Positions 30,565 through 41,939 are shown, counted from the stretch's first letter. The stretch: 64,000 bases of DNA from Rhynchopus euleeides (GCA_963210315.1 OY723241.1:496001-560000), one strand, 5' to 3'. Notes: generated by a model from the sequence alone, not told the origin. Translations and numbers: made by a program.

Positions 30565-33158
30565 TCACAGTAACAAGAGAATATAGAACAGCAAAGGAAG
30601 ACAACAAACGGGGGAGGGTGGTGTGGTGTGGAGGTGAGAGAGGCGCGTGCCAACAAAGGCACAAACCGGGTGTGGGGCAGCTGTGTCAGCAGCCCCACAT
30701 TTGCAAGCGCAGTGGGCAAAGAGTGATCCGAACTTGCCATTCATAGCACCACAGGCACCCACACACAGACAACAGGCCAGGCAAGCTATAAGCACACCGA
30801 GAGAAAGGAAGCAGGACCACCCCTCCGACCTGCTCGGGGGGTACTGCTGGCATGTGCTTGCCATGCTGTGGCACAGAGCACACAGCTCAAAAAGCAGAAC
30901 AAGAAAAGGGGCACCGGAGACATTAATCACGAGAAGGGGTGGAGCAGCAGGGTCTGAAATTCGGGAACCAGAAACCGAAAACCTCACTTCTTTGTAGGTG
31001 ATGACCAGCAGTGGTGCAGCCGACGACTTCCCGTTGTAAGAGTGCGCCACACGCTTGGCACGCGAGTTAGACCGGCTTTTGATCAGTAGCGACAGTGACG
31101 AGGATATGCTCCACCCGCGCCGCCCAGTCACCTCGCGCACCACCTCCGACAGGTCAGGAGTGCGGTACGTGCTGCCCTCCGACCACGACCCCAGGTTGCC
31201 CCACTTCACACCAGCCCGTGTCTCGCTCCGCTCCTGCGGGCCGTTGCGCTTGCTGAAGGGTGCAGATGAGTCCGCGCGGTCGGCATGGATCACCAACGAC
31301 GGCGACTCCCCCCTGCCCTTCTCGTCGGCTGTGACTCGACATACGCCCCGGTGATGCGCGCCCCACGCGGCACCCCGATGCTGCGGAACCGGATCCCCAC
31401 CACCTGCTGGTCCCTGTCGTACGCCAGCTCCAGGTCGCTGCTCCCCACAGACAGCCTGCCGCCAGACATCTGCTCCACGTCATCCGACCCTGTGCTGACA
31501 CGCACACTCACGGACCCGGACCCAGACGGTGCCGGTGCCGGTGCGGGTGGGACGCGCCCACCGCCACCGCCACTCCCGACGACATACCGCACACGCAGCT
31601 TGGCCCCGCGCCGGTCCCCTTCGTACGATTCCGCAGTTCGGCGTGCAGACGTCGCACGCGACGCATGCTTCAGCACAACAGACACAGCATTACCCGACGC
31701 CCAGTCGAAGATCCCGACCACCTCCTGCAGCGCCGGGGCGAGGTTCGGGGACTTGTACACGGCACCGAGGCTCCACTCCTCGTCCATCCTCCACTCCACT
31801 GCAGACGTCAGCTTCCGCTGCGACGGTCGGCGCGCCGTGGCCCACTCGTCCGAGTCGGAGTCCTTGTCGAACGCAACCGCCACACGCGGGCCAGGCCCCG
31901 GTGCAGACCGCTCGTCGCACCGGAACTCGATGCGCGCGTCGACGACCGTCGCCCCGCGCGGGATGCGCACCCCCTCCCACCGGATCCCCACCACCTGGCT
32001 CGCACGGTCGTGCAGCAGCTCCAGGTCCGACGAAGTGAAGGACAGCCGCCCGCGTCGCTCGTCCTCCTCTACGTCGTCGTCCCCGTCCTTCGCATACACA
32101 TTGATGTCCACTGCACCGCTGGGACTGGGCACGGGTGCCGGCCCAGACCCAGGTGCAGGTGCAGGCGCAGGCGCTCCACCGTTCCGCCCGCGGCACGACG
32201 TCGTCAGCGCAAACACGTCATGGCGCCGCCCAGGCGCATCCCCGACAAACATCTCGCACTTCCCATCCCCCGACGACGACGGCAGGTCGCACACCAGCAC
32301 GCCCTTGTCCCGCCCGTCGCGTGTCGTGTATGCCTTCTCCATGTAGTCCTTCCCGGCGTACTTCCCCCAGTCGTCAGGGCCTTTCCCCCCCATCCCGGAC
32401 ACAATCGACACCGACTCCCCGCACCCCAGCTCCACCCTGTCCCGTCGGGACCTGCGCGACACCTGCTTCGACTCGAAGTGCGACAGCAGCTTTGTCCGCC
32501 CGTAGCAGTGCGTGTGCCCCGACACAATCAGCGCCCCCTGCTCGCGGCACGCCTCGTACGCCTCCCACTGCCCGTAGCTCGACGTGTGCCGGTGCCCCGG
32601 GTTCAGCGACCCCTCCGGACGGTGCCACACGCACACGCGCCACCGCGCCTTCGACCGGTCGAACTCCTGGTGCACGAAATCGACCACCTTGGACATACCC
32701 CCGTCCATCTCGTCCCACCCGATCATCACAAACTGCACGTCGCCCACCGTGCATGACGTCCACAGCCCGTAGTCGCTCTTCGACAACGACTTCCCGGACC
32801 GCCCGCGGCAGCTCGACTGCAGCTTCCGACTCAGCTTCTCGTACAGCTTCGTCTGGTAGCCCCCGGACCCGTCCCACTTCTTCACGTCGTGGTTCCCGCT
32901 CGACATCAGGATGTCCGCCCGCCCCGTGTCGTACCACTGCTTGTCCAGGAAGTCCGCCCACTTGTCCGGCCTGTCGTAGTAGTCGTAGTCCCCGTTCTGC
33001 ACCACGAGGTCCACCCCCTGGTCCCGCATGATCTTGTACACGTTTGCGGCTGACGACGACGCCGTCGTATCTCCAAGGAACCCGACCTTCAGCGCGTCTG
33101 CCCCGAGCAGCACCGCGCTCCCGACCGCAGCGAACACAACTGTGGCCCTCATCACCAT
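30565..33158 (-). CDS. Secreted metallophosphoesterase with two C-terminal beta-sandwich repeats; frameshifted
   Basis: The frame from 33158 (MVMRATVVFAAVGSAVLLG, a signal peptide) encodes a calcineurin-like phosphoesterase. Its motifs are VGFLGDT, VVQNGDYDYYD, LMSSGNHD and LIVSGHTHCYG; this metal-binding set is typical of purple-acid-phosphatase-like enzymes. A Pro/Gly linker leads to a domain of about 190 residues starting VDINVYAKDGDDDVEE. A second copy follows, but the frame breaks at about 31334 and stops at 31290. The rest of copy 2 continues uninterrupted in another frame to at least LLVITYKE at about 30988. The paired copies resemble a repeat common in secreted proteins of marine bacteria ('SSDLEL...QQVVGIRF....VPRGA.I..AYV'). 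A single missing base explains the break, either as an assembly error or a real mutation. The true C-terminus is uncertain; the second frame stays open to 30565. Confidence 0.75.
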
Positions 33159-33918
33159 TGCTTTGCTCTCCCGGCTCTTGGCCCGCTTCCCCTGCCGCCC
33201 TCGGATTGGAACCCTTCGTGCGCCTCCCGGTGCCAGACAAATCCTGCACAAGGCGTGCGGTGATGTGACACAGGCAATAGCACACCCCAGCCTTTCGATA
33301 GACAATAATTCTGACACTGGAAGCGCGGTTTGGGAGGTTTGGACCGTCGGTACCAGCAGGGCACACAGGCGGGGCGGGAGGGGGGTCGGGCAGGCCGACT
33401 TCTGTCTTGAGTTAAGAGGCCTTGCCGCGCCTTCTTTCACGGATTTGGCTTAGGTCTGAGGAAGCGTCGCCGAGGCGGGGGCCTGGTGAACTTGCGGTCA
33501 AGTGGCTAGAAGGGAACACGAGGGGCTGTCCGTACAAAGCATAGAAATGCTACCTCTGCCGGTACTGGAAAGTACCGTGGCGAGCTAGTAATGGAGAGGG
33601 GGGGGGGTCTGTCTTCACAACACTGAGGAGGAGGGGCAGATACTCTTTTGAGGTTCAGGAAGTGGGTTTGGCCGATAGTGAGAGTACCCCACAAGCATGG
33701 TCGGGTGTGGTGCATCCTGAATGTATGATCAGCTTCGCACAGGCTCCTGCGGTGCTTATGACAGAACAAAAAGGAGCCTGTTACGCTACGTGTATCGGCG
33801 TATGCACGAACTGTGATGAGATCAACACACCACGCACATTGATGTTGAGCATACCCAAAGAAATCAAGAAGTGGCCACAGACTGATACAACTGACAGATA
33901 TCATATACGTAGGTGTCT

Positions 33919-35648
33919 TCACATCGAGACACGCAGCACGCACGGGGCTGCTGAGCGTAGGTGGACCAACAGGGCCTCGTGCTTGTCGCCTGCTATCAAC
34001 TTCACTTCCTCAGCGGATGCCCCATTCAGATGCGCCGCCAGGGCTTTGTTGTACCCATACCACTTCGCCGAGCGGCATTGCATCTCGTACATCCATTCCT
34101 GTGGGCCGTTTGGTGCACCCGCCGGTTGCAGGTTGCAGTCAAGAAGCACCTCATATGTGGCATGGACGTCGGTGCCTGCATCGTCTAAGGATATCACATC
34201 GTCCTCATGGCACACTGCGGTCAGCGTGACACGCAACGGCGCAAGCCGCATCTCGTGTGCGTCTTCCGCTTCCTGCTGGCTTGTCTTGTTACACACCAAC
34301 GGCATGCCGGCCACGACACCCGCACGTTGCATCGCATGCGCCTGGGAAAGCAGCGCACCGACCACCGAGAACCGCCGCATGTTTGCACACCCGATGTCCC
34401 CGCAGTGGGATTTGCCTGCCGCCACCCCGATGCCCAAGCCCACAGGAATCTCGCAGAGGAGCTGCTTCGCAGCGCCCACCGCTGCACTGGCATACGTGGT
34501 ACACCTACGCGACGCGTTGAAGGAGCACCACACGCGGTCGCCTATGAAAAAGTCGACAATTCCCAAATGGAGCCCCACACACTCGAGCGTAACAGCCAGT
34601 AAATTTCAAAGACCGCCTCAAATGAGGCCACGTCCTGCAGCAGGGCTGGCGAGTCCGACATGGCAATCACCACGATTGACACTGACTTCTGCAGCAAAGA
34701 ACAGGGACGATGGACGCTGTTGCACCTGTCAGCCTGTTTCGGTGACGCAGTGAGGTCCTTGTCCACCCCTTTGCGACCGTCTGTGCATTGCATGGCGTCT
34801 TCCTGCTGGTCGCATGGCAGGCACGAGTGTGGCAGATATGGGCGATATGCACGCAGATTCCCCTCCAGATGCAGTAGCGCAGCACGCATGGCCTCTGGGA
34901 TCACAGTGTTGCCGTCTCTCAGAACGTGCGCTACAGCGTCTATGTCGTACGCTGCTAGACGTGACGCAATACCCTCGACGGTGGCAATGGTTCTCTGCAT
35001 CGTTGCCTGCTCAGCCATCGCATTATGTGCGAACCCCCTGGTGGCTGCGAAGTCGATCACAAATATAGCTGCTGCATACACCTGGCCTGTGGTGATGCTT
35101 ACCGCGCTGCCCTTGCAGGGAGGCTTTTCACAATCCACGATCTCATTGAAACGCTCCCTCCTCATGTCGTAGCTGTCCGTCAGCGGCAGGTCGTATAAGC
35201 CGAAACGTGTCACACGTTCCACCAAGGTGATCAGCAGCCACAGCATCACGAAGCAGACAACGGAGGTTGACACCCATCGCTCCAGACGCAGCATAAGGCA
35301 CACATCTGCGAGGATCACGAAAACCGGCCAGGCCACATAGGGGTGGCCCCCTTGATACAAATAAACGTCAACCAGGCACACCGCAATGCATGTGGTGGCG
35401 ACCCAGACGTATAGGAATGCGTTGGTGAAACGCTTCTTGCTGACCCCCCACACGAGCGTCACAACACCCTGAAGTGTCATCAGGAACCCTCCCAACGCCC
35501 CCAGGTGGAAATGTTTGAGGAGGGACCGGATGGCCGCAATGCCGGGCAGCAGGGCCAGGAACCCCACCAGCAGCAGCGTCACACGGCAGCGCCTTTCGAA
35601 CGCCTCGGCAGCGCCATCACGGCTGACGACACTCTGCCACCACTCCAT
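33919..35648 (-). CDS. Multi-TM protein with degenerate class III nucleotide-cyclase-like domain; frameshifted
   Basis: The start at 35648 (MEWWQSVVSRDGAAEAFERR) follows CCGCCTGCAG by 14 nt. Five or six hydrophobic helices span residues about 25-260 (for example VTLLLVGFLALLPGIAAIRS and VSTSVVCFVMLWLLITLVE). A helical linker with AYRPYLPHSCLP follows, then a cyclase-type domain. The first frame ends at 34542. The domain continues from about 34607 to 33919 in another frame with GIVDFFIGDRVWCSFNASR, VGLGIGVAAG and MRRFSVVG. The frames join if one A or T is missing from the run at 34601-34607. The usual first metal-binding Asp is not in its expected place (SIVVIAMSD), so this may be a non-catalytic relative of membrane guanylyl/adenylyl cyclases. 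Sequencing error and pseudogene are both possible. Confidence 0.65.
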
Positions 35649-36223
35649 GGTGCAAGGTTTCCCTGCAGGCGGGCGGGGGGGCGGGTTTGAGCGGGGTCCG
35701 GATTTCAAAGTGTTCACAGCGGGGGGGCCTTGCATCCTGACAACTCCCGCCTGGGGAGAGCAGAGCAGGGCACTGTTCAGCAAGGGTTGGCAAAGCCAAC
35801 GCCCGCCTCCAAATGGATTTTGTTGGAACGCAGTGCCCGCTCTCTGTTGCACATATCACCATCCGACGAAGTGGCGAGTGGGGGTGGGAGGGGTCGCAAG
35901 ACCCAGCAAAAGGCACTGCTAACGGTTCGTTTCCTGGCGCCCCACCGCTGCTTCTGCGGAGAAAGCCGTTCTCCGAGATCTGGCATGTGGATGTGCAGCC
36001 GAGGCACCTGAGTCAGGAGTGCCCAACCCTTTTCACCTCCATGGAGTCACAGTGGCGGGGGACGATGGCCGCAGCATGCCCCGACGCACCCCACGGGCGA
36101 TTCCACCACCCACGAGGAACACCGAGCAGACCCCCCCACCCCCCCCACCCTCCCGGGCTAGACCCTGTTTTCCCCACCTCACCCTCACTACCCGAGCAAC
36201 CGCTGAGCAGAACCCACCGCTCA

Positions 36224-37552
36224 TCAGGTGGGGCACGGCTGCAGAAGACCGGCCTCCACCCGAGCCCGTTTCCTCTCTGGACCACCACCACTGCCGCACA
36301 CCCGACCCCCTGGGGCGACACCAACACCCTCGCCGCGCTGCCAGACAGAGGTGTCCAAGGGGGCTCTGTCGAGGTAGCGGAAGGCTTCTGTGAAGAGGAG
36401 GTCGGTCTGTTTGGGGCAGAGGATGAGGCGGTGGCGGCACGAGACCGGGAGTGCCGCGGCTGCCGCATGCAGTGCCTTGTGCGCGGTGCGCAGCCGGGAC
36501 GGCGCGGGGGGCGCACACAGCAGGGCCACCCCCGGCACCTTCTCCAGAAAGCCCTGCAGGCACCGGGGCGGCTCGCACGCCCCCGCAATCAGCGTGGTGA
36601 CGGACGGCGGCAGCCCTGCCGCAAGCGCATCCCACGCCCCCTGCGTCCGCAGCACCTTCGACACATCCAGCACCTGCAGCCTCTCCGCACCGGCGAGCGC
36701 CGCGAACACCGCGGGGCTCAGCGCCAGGCAGCCCTCGAGGCAGAGGCATTCGAGTGCTGGGGCTGCAGCGAGAAGTGCTGACACACCGATGTCCGTCATG
36801 CCCCACCCCGCAAGGTCTGCAACGGCGAGGCGGCTGCAGCAGGGGGCACGCGCGATGCGCAGCAGCAGCGGGGTGCCCATCTCCGTCATGCGCGTCTCCA
36901 CCACCATGGGTTTGAGCAGTTCGTCGACAGCAGCGCCTGCCCGGGTAGCGTGTGCCAGGCCCAGCGAGCCTGCCTGCAGCACCTGCAGGTGGGGCGCCCC
37001 CTCGATGAAGGCGGCGAGTGTGTCGGGATCGAGCTCGCCGCACCCTGTGGCGCAGAGGTGCATCAGGGAGGGGCAGGCGCCCGTGAGGCTGCGCAGCAGC
37101 TTCGCCACGTTGTAATAGCGGTGCTCGGTGGGGACGCGGAGGACGAGCGATTTGACAACCTGGAGGCGGGTGTCGCCGAAGGCGCTGCGGAAGTCCGACA
37201 GGATGTGGCGCCTGCGCGACACAAAGGGGGCCCTGAAGGAGAAGTAGCGCCACAGCTCCTCCGCATCCGATGCCCGCTTCCAGGCACGGGAGACCATCCC
37301 GTTGCGCGCGGTGTCGCACTGCCTGCCGTAAGCCATGATATTCACCAACACCTGCAGCGGGGCGGCGTGCAGCGTGCTGCGCTGGGGGCTGGGTTCCCTG
37401 GATCTGGCGTGTCGGCGGAGGGCCCGGCGGCGGGGGGCATCCCCCGAGGGCCTGTGCCTGAAGTGGCAGTCGGCATTGTCGAGGGGAACAGGAGGGGGGG
37501 TGGGTGCAGGGGGTGCGGGGGTCCCACCCTCCCCGCGTGTCCCGGACATCAT
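36224..37552 (-). CDS. F-box-like, leucine-rich-repeat protein
   Basis: This is a 442-residue single-exon gene. After a Pro/Arg-rich N-terminus, residues about 68-110 look like an F-box-type helix bundle (LQVLVNIMAYGRQCDTARNG then VSRAWKRASDAEELWRYFSF). Repeated LRR-like segments follow to about residue 350, such as CPSLMHLCATGCGELDPDTL and LECLCLEGCLALSPAVFAAL. F-box/LRR proteins recruit substrates to SCF ubiquitin ligases, so substrate recognition for ubiquitination is inferred. Two adjacent ATGs (37552 and 37549) are possible starts. They are preceded by a two-codon upstream frame, ATG GGA TGA, whose stop overlaps the first start. The CA/C-rich tract ending CAG at 37561-37563 abuts the end of element F only 36 nt further upstream. 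Confidence 0.7.
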   Translation of the reverse strand: MMSGTRGEGGTPAPPAPTPPPVPLDNADCHFRHRPSGDAPRRRALRRHARSREPSPQRSTLHAAPLQVLVNIMAYGRQCDTARNGMVSRAWKRASDAEELWRYFSFRAPFVSRRRHILSDFRSAFGDTRLQVVKSLVLRVPTEHRYYNVAKLLRSLTGACPSLMHLCATGCGELDPDTLAAFIEGAPHLQVLQAGSLGLAHATRAGAAVDELLKPMVVETRMTEMGTPLLLRIARAPCCSRLAVADLAGWGMTDIGVSALLAAAPALECLCLEGCLALSPAVFAALAGAERLQVLDVSKVLRTQGAWDALAAGLPPSVTTLIAGACEPPRCLQGFLEKVPGVALLCAPPAPSRLRTAHKALHAAAAALPVSCRHRLILCPKQTDLLFTEAFRYLDRAPLDTSVWQRGEGVGVAPGGRVCGSGGGPERKRARVEAGLLQPCPT

Positions 37553-37595
37553 CCCATGGTCTGGTGTGGGTGGGGTGGGTGGGGTGTGTTGTGGA
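37553..37595 (-). promoter_or_regulatory. Putative trans-splice acceptor tract with a two-codon upstream frame
   Basis: On the minus strand a C/A/T-rich tract (CCCACCCACACCAG) ends at 37561. Between it and the gene's ATG lies ATGGGATGATG, in which ATG-GGA-TGA is a minimal upstream frame overlapping the start codon. Element F begins at 37599, just beyond the tract. Confidence 0.45.
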
Positions 37596-38304
37596 GTACA
37601 CGGTGGCCTGGTCAGCTGACTGACCAGGTTTTGACCAGGTCCAAATCTGACCAGGTCATGACCAGGTATGACCTGGTCATGACCATGTCATACCTGGTCA
37701 TGACCAGGTCATTTTCACCCATTTTAACCGGGGGGAACATGTTGAGTGGCCAAGCAGGGGGGACAATTCGCATATTCCGGACTCTCTCCGGCCGTTGTGG
37801 AAAGTATGAGTCAAAAGGGTTCAACCATACCCCGAGTCGAGAAAGAAGTCGAAGCTTGAATCATGTTGGGCACAAGGGGAAAATGGTCAAAATTGGCCCA
37901 AAATTACCAATAAAATATGCTGCAGTGCAGGGGGGTGGCGGGGGAGGGGAGGGTGGGGTCGGCGACGAAACTTGATGATCAGCAGCTTTGGCCCAAAATT
38001 CACTAAACACGTAGTGTTAAGTGTCTTTATAGGCCCTCCCCCTCCCCCCCCCACCCCCACCCCCACCCTCAGTCCCACCCCCTCCCCCCCCCCCCCCCCA
38101 GATTCGGACACGCATTTTAGAGGCTTTCTACTACGACTCATGTCGAAAGTTTGGCCATCGTGATCTCTACGGACTCCAAACAACCCTTGGTGACACTCAT
38201 GCAAGCCTAATCTGATCCGAAATTTTTTGGCGAATTTTCGATTTTTGGCTGAAAAAGGTGTTGGTGAAATACGCAACCTGCCCGCTGCAGCCCTGTGTGG
38301 CAGT

Positions 38305-38470
38305 CTTGTTGACTGGCGTGCTGCAGTACGCGGGTCGGCGGGCCGTGGCCCGGCGGTGGCGGGAGGCCTGCGGAGAGGAGGGGCGCGAAGCGCCCCGACG
38401 TGGAGCAGGCCGACCGCCACCGCCGGGCCACGGCCCGCCGACCCGCGTACTGCAGCACCCAGTCAACAAG
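38305..38470. repeat. GC-rich foldback inside element F
   Basis: Arms of roughly 55 bp (about 38305-38360 and 38415-38470) are inverted copies, both containing CTGCAGTACGCGGGTCGG or its complement, with few mismatches. The roughly 50-bp loop holds a second small hairpin (GGGGCG..CGCCCC). It could be a separate foldback insertion within element F. Confidence 0.8.
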
Positions 38471-38706
38471 GCCGCCACAGGTGAGCAATAAAGCCACCGT
38501 TCGCGATGGTTGATGACGCTGGCGTGTCGAATTACAGTGGTCTTGCTAGGGTATTACAACGAGGCTGGCGTGTTTAGTAGTGACCGTCTGAGGACAAATT
38601 ACCAAAAAGGAATGAGGCCCCCTGCCCCCTGCCCAGGTTCCCTGCCCGCCTGGACGCACTCAAGTGCCTCACACCGGGTCCCTCCCCCTGGTGGTATCCC
38701 AAAAAA

Positions 38707-40105
38707 ATGTCGAGGAGGTCTGCATCATCCCAGGCCACGCAGAAGGCGTCGAGCTGTTTCACAGCAGCCTCGCGGCGCTGTTTGAAAAGCCATCGCACCA
38801 CCCACTTTGACAAGGAGTGGGGCAGGAAGCTGACACGGAGTGAAGAGGCCGACAAGAAGAAGGCCAGGACACTGCCCGCAGTCTACTCCATGCGTGTCTC
38901 TGGCAACGCGCATCGGAGGCGGCATGAAGCGCCTCACGAGCGCCGACAAGAACTCGTCTGAGTACGAGGTGCTGACGGAAGCGGGGTGCTCGGATGAGGT
39001 GCTGGGAACCGATATGAAGAGGCTGCCCACCGCTCAAAGCGCGGTGGGCAGTACTTCTTCGAAGGCAGCTGAAAAACAACTGACCCCGAACCCCCCCCCA
39101 TCACGCAGATCGGGAGGCATTCGATAGCAGACGTCCTCTTCTACCGGATCATCGTAGAGGTAGGTCCGGGAGCTGACGTGCCCGACGAGCACCCACCTGT
39201 CCTCGACGGATCGGTCATGACTGTCACGGTCATGAGGGACCTGCCCTACAAGAGCGAGGTTCCGAATGGTCTGCACGCCCGAACGTTTCACATTCCGGAT
39301 CCGTTCATTGTGGCGGTGGGGGCAACACCACAGGCAACGCAGGGGCAGGGTGTCGTGACCATCGACATCCAGTTGGTGAACGCGGTGATGAGGCAGGCGG
39401 TGGTGACAAAGAAGCCCGACCAGCGGGCGTGCCAGAGGACGAGAGTCCCATCGGCAGTGCCGTAACGGTTGACCACATCTGATTGTGACAATTTTCAAAG
39501 AGTGTAAAAGAATGGAGAAGGGAGTGCCCTGCCTTGAATGCCTCAGGACCCTCAGGATCCTCAGAACTGCCACCTCTCCGACGAAGCGTTCGAGAGGGAG
39601 AATGGGGAGAGGAAATCGCGGGCCAGGACAACATCTGCTTGTTTCCGGGAGAGGGACCTGATGGTGTTCGAGCTGGCAAACTATGCCAGTTTCGGCAACG
39701 ACCCCGCAAGAATCTTCGTGTACCCTCTTGCAATACAATGTCATATCGTTGTGCGGGAAGTGCATGACAGCGGGTCCCGTATGGATGAAAAACTTCGATT
39801 CGTTTCGGCACCGTCTCAGGGCTCTCGGTAGCAGTCGAGTAACCCCTGTCGGCCCGATCGATTCGCTCGGCAAGTGTTCCGATGGCTGGTTACTGACTGG
39901 CGATGCTGCCTGCAACAAACCGCGTGGTCTCCGTATTTGCCTCTGCGACAAGCAGCCGCCGATCCACACCCAGGATGCGAAGGACGGCGTGTTACGCAAG
40001 GCAGCACTGGCCTGTGAAGCCGACGACGACAACGAAGATCCCGAAGAAGAGGAGGAAGAAGGAGAAGAATGTGAAGAAGCGGAAGAAGGCAGAAAGCTGC
40101 TGATC
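38707..40105 (+). pseudogene. Coding-like plus-strand segments of element F, split or decayed gene
   Basis: Several adjacent plus-strand frames look protein-like but are in different phases. Near 38800-38900 the reading includes HFDKEWGRKLTRSEEADKKK. Near 38930-39050 it includes LTSADKNSSEYEVLTEAG. A frame opening after CACGCAG at 39107 reads IADVLFYRIIVEVGPGADVP and ends at 39465. A frame opening after CCTCAG at about 39573 contains DLMVFELANYASFGNDPARI. The final frame, ending near 40104, is strongly basic (KKRRKKEKNVKKRKK). These could be exons of one spliced gene or an indel-damaged ORF. No family recognised. Confidence 0.3.
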
Positions 40106-41799
40106 ATCAAGTTTCGTCGCCGACCCCACCCTCCCCTCCCCCGCCACCCCCCTGCACTGCAGCATATTTTATTGGTAATTTTGGGCCAATTTTGACTATT
40201 TTCCCCTTGTGCCCAACATGATTCAAGCTTCGACTTCTTTCTCGACTCGGGGTATGGTTGAACCCTTTTGACTCATACTTTCCACAACGGCCGGAGAGAG
40301 TCCGGAATATGCGAATTGTCCCCCCTGCTTGGCCACTCAACATGTTCCCCCCGGTTAAAATGGGTGAAAATGACCTGGTCATGACCAGGTATGACATGGT
40401 CATGACCAGGTCATACCTGGTCAATGACCAGGTATGACCTGGTCAAGATTTGACCAGGTTTTGACCTGGTCAGGGTCTGACCAGGCCACCGTGTAAGGCA
40501 CAGAGGGGGGGGGGGGGGAGGGGAGGGAGGGAGGGGTTGCAGAATATCATGTGAAATTTTGATTATTTTACGGCAGACCGAGGCCCGCTGCCCTGCAACT
40601 GCAGGAAACAGTTTCCGAGATGCTGTTATACTGAGCACGCCGGTTGCTCCTCTCAAGGCTGTGTGTTGGGGGGGGGGGAGGGGGTGGGGGGCGTGTGAAG
40701 GGGCATGCAATATGCAAAGATTAAAGCTTCGGCCATCCCAATTTCCTGCGATACCAACCGCCGCGACTCCGCTACACTTCGTTGCTCGGGAAAACGGCTG
40801 GGTTTTGACTTGATACAAGCCTCTTCCGACTAGAAACCTCAGCTCCCCGGCACACAATAGGGGCACTCACCGGCAGTCCTCACTATGGAAACAGGAGACC
40901 AGCCAAACCCTTCCGGTTGTGTGTCTGCGCTCACATAAGAACCTACACCTGCACCTACACCCGCTCCCATCCCCCTCCGAGGGGTCCCCTCTGTTTAGCA
41001 GCAGGGGGCAGGGGTGTGACATCCGCAAGCAAAACACCGGAGCAAAACAACTTTGCGATATACTTTTTGGGGCTTTCCGCACGCGACCCCATTTTGTGTC
41101 GTGATGCGGCACCGCGGTGGCGTTGCAGGGGGGGGGGGGGGTCACGGAACCCAGAACATACATCACCACCGCCACCCCCACGCGCACCCTCGGCACCGCG
41201 GTTGGAAGTATTGTGAGTGAAAACTCAGGAGGTCGGATGGCAGGCGCCTGGCAAGGCACCGCCACCCACCAGTTGAGTGGGGTGGCGGGTGGGGAAACGG
41301 GAAGAAGAGGGGACACCGCGGGGGGCACTCCATTGTCCCGAGCTGCAAAAAAAAACACCCTGCTATGCCCCTCCCAGTGGTCGCGCTAACTTCACTCCCT
41401 ACTCCCGGCATTTTCGGCGATTTTTTGAGGTACGTTTTTTATTTGCAAACAGGGATTTGTCCACAACTCGAAAAGTTTTGGTACCCCAATTCAGTATGAA
41501 AAAATTGCACCAAAAAAATGAAAGTGACCCCATGGCGTTTCGCACGGATCTCAAATATTCAAAAGAAGGCAGAGACGGGGAGAGAAAAAAATGGGCCCCG
41601 CGGGGCGGGGGTGGGTGGGTGGGTGGCCTTGACGGCTGCTGCTCTTCACGCCCTGAGGTTCGCCGTTCCTCAAACTTCCACAAGCATCGCTTTGCATGAA
41701 ACTCTCAGCACCCCTTTTGCCTTCCCTACCGAGTGACTGCTTCCCGCGCAGCACTGGGCTCCGACCTGATGTCGGAGTGATCCACACCGAGTTCAGCTC

Positions 41800-41863
41800 G
41801 GAACAGATGTTCACTACCGTGGCCTCCGGCGGCTGGGGCACCGCCCCCCAGACCCCCCTGTAC
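41800..41863 (+). repeat. Dispersed GC hairpin repeat, copy 2
   Basis: Same unit as copy 1, with the hairpin slightly altered (GGGGCACCGCCCCCCAG). Confidence 0.9.
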
Positions 41864-41939
41864 CACTAGGCTGCAGCGTGTGCCTGTCTTGTAGCCAAGT
41901 CCTTTGGGTTCACATCAGCGAATGGGACCCAGACCACTC

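Larger units (their letters stand above)
37599..40493. mobile_element. Large TIR element F (CACGGTGG termini, about 390-bp TIRs, TGACCAGG array)
   Basis: TA (37597-37598 and 40494-40495) flanks CACGGTGGCCTGGTCAG and its inverse. The inverted arms run about 37599-37985 and 40100-40493 and are nearly identical, apart from local rearrangement of a terminal array of TGACCAGG/CCTGGTCA half-sites arranged as palindromes (for example TGACCAGGTATGACCTGGTC). The 2.1-kb interior has coding-like plus-strand segments and a large GC hairpin. At 2.9 kb it is the longest element here. It shares its CACGGTGG tip with element G. No transposase motif was identified. Confidence 0.85.

Noticed and set aside
39034..40110. 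358-residue minus-strand frame in element F
   Set aside because: Ser/Arg-rich composition, no domain, and the opposite strand has more protein-like segments and acceptor sites.
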